Positions 1 through 6,020 are shown, counted from the first letter of the stretch. The stretch: DNA of 7,120 nucleotides from DASXBA01 sp046729895 (GCA_046729895.1 JBKPHP010000244.1:1-7120); one strand, 5' to 3'. Translations and numbers: made by a program. Notes: generated from the sequence alone by a model not told the origin.

Positions 1-2263
1 TGTGAATCCTGGTCAAGAGCTCGACGGCGCCACGCTTGTTGAGGGGCTCGTTGAGGTTTCCGCACTTCGGCGACTGAACGCAGGAGGGGCAGCCGGACTC
101 GCAGGGGCACTCGGAGATCAGCCGCAGCGCGTCCGCCACGAGCCTCTCGAACAGCTTGAAGCCGAGGCGGGTGATCCCAACGCCGCCGGGGTGCCCGTCG
201 TAGATGAAGATCGTCGGCCTGCCGGTCTGGTGGTGGAAGGCGGTCGAGAGGCCGCCGATGTCCCAGCGATCGCACATCGCGAGGAGCGGGAGCACCGCGA
301 TCTGACCGTGCTCGGCGGCATGAAGCGCCCCCTGGAGGGCCTCCAGGGGAAACTCGTCCCGCAGCAGCCGGTCCGGTAGCTCGTACCACAGGGCCTGGGT
401 CACGAACTCCTGCTCGGGCAGGTCGACCGTGAGGAGGTCGAGCACCTCGTGGTCCACAATCCGCTTCTTCTGGTAGGCGACGACCTGCTCCGTGACGGAG
501 ACCATCCCGAACGAAAGGGCCACGCCTCCCACCTCGCGGTTGTCGCGGACCTGCTCGATGTAGGTCTCGGACTCCTTCTTCGGCTGGGTGTACCAGTCGC
601 CCTCGAAGGGCTTGACGATCGCCCGCCGCTCCCGGAGATCGAGGTCCTGCACCTCGTATGAGCCGCCGAGGTGCAGGTAGACCGCCCCGGGGTGCACCGC
701 CGAATGGGCCCGCGCCGCCTCGACCGAGCCGATCACCTCGCCGCCACGTGCCTCCACGATCGAAACCGAGTCAGGGGAGGCCGAGCGGAGGGCGATCTCG
801 GCAGCCGGATAGCCGGGACCTCTGGGCAGGTAGCGCCCGCCGCGCTCGCGCAGGCGCCCGAGCTTGACGAGTCGCTCCGCGTACGCCTCCCAGCGCGGCC
901 CCAGGGCGTCGGCGTCCTCGCCGGACAGGGGCAGCTCGTAGGCGGCCGCCGCCAGGTGCGCCAGATGGATCTCCTCCGACTCGTGATCGAGGATGGCCTG
1001 CTCGACCGGCCGTTCCAGGAACTCGTCGGGGTGACGGCAGAAGAACTGGTCGAGCGCGTCCTCGCCCGCTACGTAGAGCGCGAGGCCGGTGGAGCGACGG
1101 CCCGCCCGCCCCCACATCTGGCGCAGGCTCGCCACGGTGCCGGGAAAGGTCACGCACACGGCCGCGTCGAGGTCGCCGACGTCGATTCCCAGCTCGAGCG
1201 CGTTGGTCGCCACCACGGCGAGCAGGTCGCCCTCGGCGAGGCGGGCCTCTATCTCCCGCCGCTGCGACGGTGTGTAGCCGGCCCGGTAGGGCGCGATCCG
1301 CTCGGCCAGGTCCGGGCGGCCGGAGTCCTCCAGCCGCAGTCTCGTAAAGCGCTGGATCAGCTCCACTCCGCGGCGCGAATTCAGGAAGCAGATGCTCCGT
1401 ACCTCCTGCTCGACGAGCTGGGCGAGCAGCCCGGCGGCCTCGGAGAGCGCCGAGGCGCGGGCGCCGGAGCGCTCGTCCACGAGCGGGGGATTCCACATCG
1501 CTATCCGGCGCTCCGCCCGTGGGGCTCCGTCGCCGTCGACGAGCCTCACGTCCAGACCCGTCAGCCGCTCTGCCAAGTCGCCCGGGTTTGCAATCGTCGC
1601 GCTCGTCAGCACGAAGCGGGGCCGGCAGCCGTAGGCGAGGGCGAGCCGGCGCAAGCGGCGGAGCACGTTCGCGACGTGCGAGCCGAAGACGCCGCGATAG
1701 ACGTGGGCCTCGTCCACCACCACCCATGCCAGGTTCGCCAGCACGTCGCCCCACGAGCGGTGGTTGGGGAGCACCCCGACGTGGAGCATGTCCGGATTTG
1801 TGAGGATCAGGTTGGAGCGCCGGCGGATCGCCCGCCGCTCCTCCCGCGGCGTGTCGCCGTCGTAGATCGCGTGGCGGAGGAACCGGCCGCCAAGAGCCGA
1901 GAGCTTGCGAGCCTGGTCCTGAGCGAGCGCCTTGGTGGGGTACAGGTAGAGCGCGCGAGCTCGCGGGTCGTGGGCCAGCGTGTCCAGCACCGGCAGGTTG
2001 AAGGCGAGCGACTTGCCGCTGGCGGTGCCGCTGGTCACCATCACGCTGCCCTCCCGGGCCGCCTCCAGGGCCTCCGCCTGGTGCGACCAGAGGGCGTCGA
2101 TTCCCGCCTCATCAAGGGCTTCGCGGAGGTTCGGATGCAGGTCCTCGGGCAGCGAGACTGGCTCTCCCGGCCGCGCTCCCTCCCGGGCGGTGGTGACCAG
2201 CTGCTCGCCGCGGCCTGCTTCGAGGACCCCTTCGAAGGGAAGTGGGCTGCGCACTTTGGCCAC
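1..2263 (-). CDS. yprA: DEAD/DEAH-box helicase, YprA/MrfA family, with C-terminal zinc-binding DUF1998 domain (3' end off window)
   Basis: Superfamily 2 ATP-dependent nucleic acid helicase. Reading the minus strand from 2263 gives 754 uninterrupted codons to the left edge. Visible motifs: Walker A SGTASGKS (residues 78-85), DEAH (184-187) in VVVDEAHVYRG, motif III SAT (221-223), the second RecA-like domain with ATNALELGIDVGD (352-364), and motif VI QMWGRAGR (382-389). The C-terminal DUF1998/MZB domain has DGHPGGVGI (689-697) and a cysteine cluster (C719, C721, C725, C728, C734) ending in CGNLNEPLNK. This order is typical of Bacillus YprA/MrfA, a repair helicase that acts on mitomycin-type DNA damage, so a cytoplasmic DNA-repair role is inferred. 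The family is about 750 residues, so only a few C-terminal residues are probably missing. I chose GTG at 2261-2263 because a TACTAT box lies just upstream. An in-frame ATG at 2303-2305 would add 14 residues but overlap the divergent gene. No mrfB-like nuclease gene is visible. Confidence 0.93.
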   Translation of the reverse strand, partial: MAKVRSPLPFEGVLEAGRGEQLVTTAREGARPGEPVSLPEDLHPNLREALDEAGIDALWSHQAEALEAAREGSVMVTSGTASGKSLAFNLPVLDTLAHDPRARALYLYPTKALAQDQARKLSALGGRFLRHAIYDGDTPREERRAIRRRSNLILTNPDMLHVGVLPNHRSWGDVLANLAWVVVDEAHVYRGVFGSHVANVLRRLRRLALAYGCRPRFVLTSATIANPGDLAERLTGLDVRLVDGDGAPRAERRIAMWNPPLVDERSGARASALSEAAGLLAQLVEQEVRSICFLNSRRGVELIQRFTRLRLEDSGRPDLAERIAPYRAGYTPSQRREIEARLAEGDLLAVVATNALELGIDVGDLDAAVCVTFPGTVASLRQMWGRAGRRSTGLALYVAGEDALDQFFCRHPDEFLERPVEQAILDHESEEIHLAHLAAAAYELPLSGEDADALGPRWEAYAERLVKLGRLRERGGRYLPRGPGYPAAEIALRSASPDSVSIVEARGGEVIGSVEAARAHSAVHPGAVYLHLGGSYEVQDLDLRERRAIVKPFEGDWYTQPKKESETYIEQVRDNREVGGVALSFGMVSVTEQVVAYQKKRIVDHEVLDLLTVDLPEQEFVTQALWYELPDRLLRDEFPLEALQGALHAAEHGQIAVLPLLAMCDRWDIGGLSTAFHHQTGRPTIFIYDGHPGGVGITRLGFKLFERLVADALRLISECPCESGCPSCVQSPKCGNLNEPLNKRGAVELLTRIH

Positions 2264-2284
2264 GGGCTGCCATAGTACGCGCGC
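2264..2284. promoter_or_regulatory. 21-bp divergent spacer with possible leaderless start signals
   Basis: Only 21 bp separate the helicase GTG (minus) from the gpgS TTG (plus), and no Shine-Dalgarno is visible for either. On the minus strand TACTAT (2272-2277) fits the TAnnnT -10 pattern and lies 8 nt before the helicase GTG. On the plus strand TAGTAC (2273-2278) lies 6 nt before the TTG, the spacing expected if transcription starts at the start codon. I see no convincing -35 element for either. One nearly palindromic AT-containing patch may therefore serve two leaderless transcripts. This is inference from spacing. Confidence 0.3.
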
Positions 2285-3166
2285 TTGATCGGGCGCTTTC
2301 ACCATTCGGAGTTCCCGCTCGGCCGCCTCCTCGAGAGGAAGAGGGAGGCCGTCACGGTCGCGCTGCCGACGCGCGAGGTGGCGGACACCATCGGCCCGAT
2401 CCTGGAGCAGCTGCATACGCTCGGCGGGCTGGTCGACCAGATCCTCGTGATCGATGCCGCCTCCGACGACGGCACAGCCGAGATCGCCACCCGGCTCGGG
2501 GCGGAGGTCCACCAGGAGTCCCAGCTCGTGCCGGCGTTCGGCCAGGCGCTCGGGAAGGGCGATGCGATGTGGAGGGCACTATCCGTGGCCCGCGGTGAGC
2601 TGATCGTCTACCTCGACTCTGACACGCGCGACTTCTCCGCGCACTTCGTCACGGGCCTGCTCGGCCCTCTGATCTGCGGGGACGCGCAGTTCGTCAAGGG
2701 CTTCTTCCGGCGGCCGTTTACCGACGAGAGCGGCGAGCGGCCCTTCGACGGGGGCCGCGTCACGGAGCTCACCGCCCGGCCCCTCCTGTCCGCCTTCTAC
2801 CCGGAGCTGGCCGGATTCGTCCAGCCGCTGGCGGGGGAGGTGGCAGCGCGCCGCTCCACCTTCGACGACCTCCCGTTCGCAACCGGCTACGCGATCGAGA
2901 CGTCGATGCTGCTCCACGCCCGCGACCTGGTGGGCATCCAGGCGATGGCCCAGGTCGACCTCGACGTGCGACGCAACTATCACCAGCCGCTCCCCCAGCT
3001 GAGCCCGATGGCGTATGCGGTGCTGCGGGTGATCCTCGAGCGACTGCGCCGGGGCGGCAGGCTCCTGGACGACCACGCCCCGCCGCTCCAGACGGCCGAC
3101 GGTCGCCTGATCCAGGTCGAGTTGATCGAGCGGCCGCCGTACGCTTCGATTCGAACGCCGGCCTAG
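2285..3166 (+). CDS. gpgS: Glucosyl-3-phosphoglycerate synthase (GT81 family)
   Basis: Cytoplasmic glycosyltransferase predicted to move glucose from an NDP-glucose donor to 3-phosphoglycerate, giving glucosyl-3-phosphoglycerate, the first step of glucosylglycerate synthesis. The 293-residue protein has a GT-A fold: TVALPTRE (24-31), VIDAASDDGT (55-64), LGKGDAMWR (89-97) and the metal/nucleotide-binding DSD (111-113). GT81 signatures follow: VKGFFRRP (137-144), GGRVTELTARPLL (156-168), PELAGFVQPLAGE (173-185) and GYAIE (201-205). TTG at 2285 is the only usable start, since an in-frame TAG lies at 2273-2275. The short N-terminal FHHSEF...K lead before the fold matches the family. An oddity is RRNYHQPL (229-236), where from memory the family has a metal-binding His at the position of N231; a His sits at 233 instead. 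It heads an operon with the cupin and HAD genes. A mannosyl donor (MpgS activity) cannot be excluded. Confidence 0.9.
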   Translation: MIGRFHHSEFPLGRLLERKREAVTVALPTREVADTIGPILEQLHTLGGLVDQILVIDAASDDGTAEIATRLGAEVHQESQLVPAFGQALGKGDAMWRALSVARGELIVYLDSDTRDFSAHFVTGLLGPLICGDAQFVKGFFRRPFTDESGERPFDGGRVTELTARPLLSAFYPELAGFVQPLAGEVAARRSTFDDLPFATGYAIETSMLLHARDLVGIQAMAQVDLDVRRNYHQPLPQLSPMAYAVLRVILERLRRGGRLLDDHAPPLQTADGRLIQVELIERPPYASIRTPA

Positions 3167-3174
3167 GCCCGTCC

Positions 3175-3552
3175 GTGAGCTACTCGATCAAGAACCTCCG
3201 AGAGGTCGAGGACCTGGCCGTGAAGCACGGCTTCTCCGATATGCAGGAGGCCCGCTTCGCGCACGAGGACCTCGGGGCGGAAGCCACGGGCCTCTCGCTG
3301 CACTTCGTGCGCCCCGGCAAGCGGCAGGCGTTCGCCCACCGACACAACCAGGCGGAGGAGATCTACGTGGTTCTCTCGGGCAGGGGACGAATCAAGCTCG
3401 ACGACGAGCTGATCGAAGTAGGGCCGATGGACGCCATCCGGATTGCCCCGCCCGTCAGCCGGGCGATCGAGGCGGGGCCCGATGGGCTAGAGCTGCTGGC
3501 CTGCGGTCCCCGTCACGAGGGGGACGCGGAGGTCGTGCCCGAGTTCTGGTAA
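3175..3552 (+). CDS. Small single-domain cupin protein
   Basis: A 125-residue cupin (small beta barrel) between gpgS and the HAD gene. Cupin motif 1 is clear: HRH at 55-57, then E61/E62 and LSGRG (67-71), giving a likely metal site of two His plus Glu. Motif 2 is degenerate: in DAIRIAPPVSRAIEAG (86-101) the usual third His ligand is Arg96. Substrate and activity are unknown; such proteins may bind or isomerise small molecules or act as sensors. No signal peptide or membrane segment is seen, so it is cytoplasmic. The GTG start is 8 nt after the gpgS stop, without a clear Shine-Dalgarno, and the TAA stop abuts the next gene's GTG, so the three genes are surely co-transcribed. A role in glucosylglycerate metabolism is suggested only by this position. 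The cupin fold assignment is firm; the function is not. Confidence 0.85.
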   Translation: MSYSIKNLREVEDLAVKHGFSDMQEARFAHEDLGAEATGLSLHFVRPGKRQAFAHRHNQAEEIYVVLSGRGRIKLDDELIEVGPMDAIRIAPPVSRAIEAGPDGLELLACGPRHEGDAEVVPEFW

Positions 3553-4377
3553 GTGACGCTCCGCTGTGTCTACACCGACCTCGACGGCACCCTGCTCGGG
3601 CGGGGCGCCTCGCTGTTCCGTGACGGCGAGGGCAACTTCACGCTCCTGCCCGCCAGGGCGCTCGAGGCCTGCCACCGCGCCGGCGTGGAGGTGGTGATCA
3701 AGTCAGGGCGGCGGCGCGCCCAGGTGAAGGAGGACGCGCGGCTGCTCGGCCAGACGTCCTACATCTTCGAGGTCGGGTCGGGAATGGTCATCGATGGCGA
3801 GGAGACCTTCCTGACCGGGGAGCTCCAGCCCCGGGACGGCAAGACGATCCACGCGCAGGTCGAGGAGTCCGGCGCCCCGGCGCTGCTGCTCGAGAGACAC
3901 CGGGGAAGGCTCGAGCCGCACGCGCCGTGGCATCTGGACCGCGAGGTCTCGCATCTCTTTCGCGGCCTCGTGGATGTCGACGGGGTCAACGCGGCGCTCG
4001 CGGAGGACGGGCACGGCGGGCTGAGGCTCGTGGACAACGGCACGATCCCGCCGCACGAGACCGAGCTCGACCTGCCCGGCCCGCCGCACGCATACCACCT
4101 AATCCCGGCGGCGGCGTCCAAGGCAGGCGCCGTCGAGGCGCACATGCGCGCTCGTGGCTACGCACGCGAGGAGTGCCTGGGCGTGGGCGACTCTCGGGAG
4201 GACCTCGAGGTGAGCCGCTGCGTGGGCCGCTTCTTCCTGGTGGCCAACGCGCTCGACGAGGATCCCGAGCTCCACTCCCAGGCCGCTGCCATGGCCAACC
4301 TGGAGGTGACGGAGGCCTCCCATGGCGACGGCTTCTACGAGGCAGTCGTGCGTTGGCTGGCAGAATCCCGCGTTTAG
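3553..4377 (+). CDS. HAD-superfamily phosphatase, candidate glucosyl-3-phosphoglycerate phosphatase
   Basis: A 274-residue HAD hydrolase. Motif I is TDLDGTLL (8-15), with nucleophile D9 and acid/base D11. Motif II is S51 in VVIKSGRR. Motif III is K190 in AASKAGAV, and motif IV is GVGDSRED (210-217), with D213 and D217 for magnesium. The long insert between motifs II and III (about 75-185) is a C2-type cap, as in the Cof and mannosyl-3-phosphoglycerate phosphatase (HAD-IIB) branch; EVGSGMVID (73-81) resembles the ENG segment of that branch. The GTG start directly follows the cupin TAA, so translation is probably coupled. Because gpgS heads the same operon, I infer that it dephosphorylates glucosyl-3-phosphoglycerate to glucosylglycerate. 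Mycobacteria use a histidine phosphatase for this step, whereas some other bacteria and archaea use HAD enzymes. The HAD assignment is near certain and the substrate is moderately likely; a general sugar phosphatase is the alternative. Confidence 0.88.
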   Translation: MTLRCVYTDLDGTLLGRGASLFRDGEGNFTLLPARALEACHRAGVEVVIKSGRRRAQVKEDARLLGQTSYIFEVGSGMVIDGEETFLTGELQPRDGKTIHAQVEESGAPALLLERHRGRLEPHAPWHLDREVSHLFRGLVDVDGVNAALAEDGHGGLRLVDNGTIPPHETELDLPGPPHAYHLIPAAASKAGAVEAHMRARGYAREECLGVGDSREDLEVSRCVGRFFLVANALDEDPELHSQAAAMANLEVTEASHGDGFYEAVVRWLAESRV

Positions 4378-4387
4378 TGACGAACGC

Positions 4388-4393
4388 TACAAT
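4388..4393 (+). promoter_or_regulatory. TACAAT, candidate -10 box in the convergent intergenic gap
   Basis: TACAAT differs from the TATAAT consensus at one position and stands out in very GC-rich sequence, 10 nt after the HAD stop. The predicted start at about 4400-4402 would begin an RNA covering the inverted repeats downstream, or a leaderless transcript starting at the ATG at 4402. I could not find a convincing -35 hexamer 16-19 nt upstream, nor an extended TG, so this is tentative. Confidence 0.35.
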
Positions 4394-4419
4394 CCGTGGC
4401 GATGAGTGAGTCCGACGAG

Positions 4420-4483
4420 GACTGGGGCGCAGTCCCGAGCATAGGAGCTTCGGCCCGAGGCTCGGGATGAGATAACCCCAGTC
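4420..4483 (+). repeat. Nested inverted repeats forming an interrupted stem-loop
   Basis: GACTGGGG (4420-4427) pairs perfectly with CCCCAGTC (4476-4483). Inside it TCCCGAGC (4433-4440) pairs perfectly with GCTCGGGA (4460-4467). A second copy of CCCGAG (4454-4459) sits directly before its partner, offering a competing inner pairing. Two stacked 8-bp stems around an asymmetric internal loop look more like a folded RNA domain than a simple terminator. Confidence 0.75.
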
Positions 4484-4501
4484 GCGGCGGCCGACCGCCG
4501 C
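4484..4501 (+). repeat. GC-only hairpin
   Basis: GCGGCGG (4484-4490) pairs with CCGCCGC (4495-4501) around a CCGA loop. A shifted 8-bp register (4483-4490 with 4498-4505) is also possible. It begins immediately after the preceding stem, so the two could stack coaxially. Confidence 0.6.
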
Positions 4502-4518
4502 CGCGCGGGTGAGGCAGC

Positions 4519-4544
4519 ACGGGCGCTCCCCCCGGAGCGCCCGT
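4519..4544. terminator. Strong 11-bp hairpin between convergent genes, probable bidirectional transcription barrier
   Basis: ACGGGCGCTCC (4519-4529) and GGAGCGCCCGT (4534-4544) are perfect inverted copies around a CCCC loop. The hairpin ends 2 nt before the glycerate kinase stop codon (TAG read at 4549-4547) and follows the gpgS operon, so it could end transcription from both sides. There is no T tract on either strand, so it is not a classical intrinsic terminator. High-GC actinobacteria often have such U-less hairpins, whose efficiency is uncertain. Confidence 0.6.
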
Positions 4545-4546
4545 CG

Positions 4547-5530
4547 CTATCCAGGGAGCGCTTCACCAGAGCTTCCCAGGTGCCGGCCGGCGCTGCGAAG
4601 CGCCTCGGGGGTACCGGCCTCCGTCACGCTCGCGAGGTCCAGGATGCGGGCCTGGAACGGCTCCAGGGCGTTGCTGCCCACTACCGCATGGCAGGCCACT
4701 CCGCCCTGCCGACAGCGGGTCGCGACCTCGCCCACGACCTTCCCCTGGAGGGTCTGGTCGTCCAGCCGGCCCTCCCCGGTCACCACGAAGCCCGACTCCC
4801 GCATGAGCGCATCGAAACCGACCGCATCGAGCACGTAGGGCGCGCCCGGGAAGAGTCTCGCGCCGCGATGGGCCCAGAGACCGCCGGAGAGTCCTCCGGC
4901 GGCGCCGGTCATCGGCCGTCCACGGGGGTCGCGCGGCGCGCGTTTCGCGAGATCGTCCAGCCGGCGCTCCAGTCGCCCCACGGTCGCCGCGTCGGCTCCC
5001 TTCTGCGGCCCGAAGACGCGCGCGGCCTGCTCCCACGGGGTACGTACGTCGCAAAGCACCTCGAGCTCGACCTCGACGCCCTCGAGGGTCCGAAGCGCCC
5101 CGGCTCCCCCGTCGGTAGTGGCGGAGCCCCCGACGGTGACGATCACCCTTTCCGCCCCCGCCTCCACGGCGGCCGCGATCAGCTCGCCGGTCCCGAAGGT
5201 CGAGGCCGCGAAGGCGTCCCGCTCTTCCTCCGCCACCAGGCCCAGCCCGCTCGCCTGCGCCGTCTCGACTATCGCCGTGCGGCCGTCCGGAAGCAGGGCG
5301 AAGGAGACCTCGACGGGACGCCCCAGCGGGTCGCTGGCATGCGCCGTGCGCAGCTCGCCGCCCAACGCCGAAAGCAGGACGTCCATGGTCCCCTCGCCAC
5401 CGTCGGCAACCGGCAGCTCGTTCGCGTGGCGGCCTACGTCGCGGAGCCCGCCCGCGATGGCGGCGGCGACCGCGCCGGCGCCGAAGCTCCCCTTGAAGCT
5501 ATCGGGCGCTACGAGAACCGGGAGACTCAA
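4547..5530 (-). CDS. glxK: Glycerate kinase (GarK/GlxK family), compact form
   Basis: Cytoplasmic ATP-dependent kinase that phosphorylates D-glycerate; the GarK/GlxK family generally makes 2-phosphoglycerate, which feeds glycolysis. The 327-residue protein shows the family signatures: VAPDSFKGS (7-15), LPVADGGEGT (39-48), GGSATTDGGAGAL (134-146), FGPQKGA (173-179), GAAGGLSGGL (209-218) and TGEGRLDDQTLQGK (251-264). It is about 40 residues shorter than typical members (about 370-380), and the loss falls between GGSATTDGGAGAL and FGPQKGA, where most relatives carry a longer insert. All motifs I associate with catalysis are present. The TTG start at 5528-5530 overlaps the TGA of the upstream macro domain gene as TTGA, implying translational coupling. 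It converges on the gpgS operon, and its stop is 2 nt from the strong hairpin. Recycling of glycerate from glucosylglycerate is an inferred role. Confidence 0.92.
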   Translation of the reverse strand: MSLPVLVAPDSFKGSFGAGAVAAAIAGGLRDVGRHANELPVADGGEGTMDVLLSALGGELRTAHASDPLGRPVEVSFALLPDGRTAIVETAQASGLGLVAEEERDAFAASTFGTGELIAAAVEAGAERVIVTVGGSATTDGGAGALRTLEGVEVELEVLCDVRTPWEQAARVFGPQKGADAATVGRLERRLDDLAKRAPRDPRGRPMTGAAGGLSGGLWAHRGARLFPGAPYVLDAVGFDALMRESGFVVTGEGRLDDQTLQGKVVGEVATRCRQGGVACHAVVGSNALEPFQARILDLASVTEAGTPEALRSAGRHLGSSGEALPG

Positions 5531-6012
5531 AGGGCCGCGCTGAAGGCGCGCTCGGCCTCGTCGCCGCGCACCGCGAAGACGATTCGCTTGAGCCCGCCCT
5601 CGTGCTCCCGGGCCGCGCCCACCATGAGCCGCGCCGCCTCGTCGAGCGGGAAGCCACCCACTCCCGTGCCGAAGGCCACGAGCGCCACGGAACGGCAGCC
5701 CAGCTCCTCCGCCTTGGCCAGGGTCGAGCGCGTCGCCTGCTCGATGATCTCGGGCGAGGTCGGCCCCCCCAGCTTCATGGTGGCGGCGTGGATGACCCAG
5801 CGGGCAGGCATGTCGCCCGCGGTCGTCTCGATCGCCTCACCCAGGCCGATCGGCGCCCTCTCGTCAGACTGGCGCTGAACCTCGGGTCCGCCGGCACGGC
5901 TGATCGCCGCGGCCACACCGCCGCCGTGCTTGAGCTCGGTGTTGGCCGCGTTGGCGATGGCGTCGACCGCGAGCTTCGTGACGTCCGACTGGGTCACTTC
6001 GAGCTCTGCCAT
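5527..6012 (-). CDS. Macro domain (ADP-ribose-binding) protein
   Basis: A 161-residue protein made of one macro domain. Such domains bind ADP-ribose and related nucleotides, and many bacterial ones hydrolyse O-acetyl-ADP-ribose or mono-ADP-ribosyl adducts. Visible signatures: the adenine-contact Asp in SDVTKLAVDAI (9-19), NAANT (21-25), GGGVAAAI (30-37), GWLE-like GLGEAIETTAG (56-66), VIHA (73-76) and the diphosphate-loop GTGVGGFPLDEAARLM (115-130). N21 and N24 correspond to conserved macro-domain asparagines. I chose ATG at 6010-6012 because it begins just before the first beta strand (MAELEV) and is preceded by GGCAGGA at 8 nt. The reading frame stays open upstream to 6432, but that extension has no macro homology and is antisense to the ligD-like pseudogene. 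The gene overlaps the glycerate kinase start by 4 nt, so they form an operon. Its substrate in the cell is unknown. Confidence 0.93.
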   Translation of the reverse strand: MAELEVTQSDVTKLAVDAIANAANTELKHGGGVAAAISRAGGPEVQRQSDERAPIGLGEAIETTAGDMPARWVIHAATMKLGGPTSPEIIEQATRSTLAKAEELGCRSVALVAFGTGVGGFPLDEAARLMVGAAREHEGGLKRIVFAVRGDEAERAFSAAL

Positions 6013-6020
6013 GACGCATA

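Larger units (their letters stand above)
4401..4544 (+). ncRNA. Candidate structured RNA of unknown family (or structured operon 3' end)
   Basis: Between the HAD stop and the convergent glycerate kinase stop lies a dense set of perfect inverted repeats. An outer 8-bp stem (4420-4427 with 4476-4483) encloses an inner 8-bp stem (4433-4440 with 4460-4467). The internal loop between them is asymmetric, CGCAG against TGAGATAA, and the apical loop is 19 nt. A second hairpin (4484-4490 with 4495-4501) follows at once, then a third, very strong one (4519-4544). A TACAAT box lies upstream. The apical GGAGC (4444-4448) could also pair with GCTCC (4525-4529) in the last hairpin, so alternative folds are possible. 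I compared it from memory with SRP RNA, 6C RNA and the fluoride, TPP, SAM and c-di-GMP riboswitches, without a match. It may be an independent small RNA or the 3' UTR of the gpgS operon. The stems are directly visible; the RNA-gene interpretation is inference. Confidence 0.4.

Noticed and set aside
2271..2273. ATG as helicase start
   Set aside because: It is out of frame with the helicase (in-frame codons on this strand begin at 2263, 2266 and so on).
671..2275. Long plus-strand open frame (534 codons)
   Set aside because: It is antisense to the helicase, whose motifs are unmistakable on the minus strand; its Arg/Ala/Gly/Val-rich product with no family pattern is typical of a shadow frame in GC-rich DNA.
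4381..4483. Known riboswitch or house-keeping RNA (fluoride, TPP, SAM, c-di-GMP, SRP RNA, 6C RNA)
   Set aside because: The GGCGATGAG near 4398 and the CCCCCC run at 4528-4533 were suggestive, but the remaining conserved elements are missing: no second fluoride motif, no SRP GGAA loop region, and only one C6 run, split between a stem and its loop.
4580..5878. Long plus-strand open frame (432 codons)
   Set aside because: It is antisense to glycerate kinase and the macro domain gene, both with complete family signatures; the translation shows no recognisable domain.
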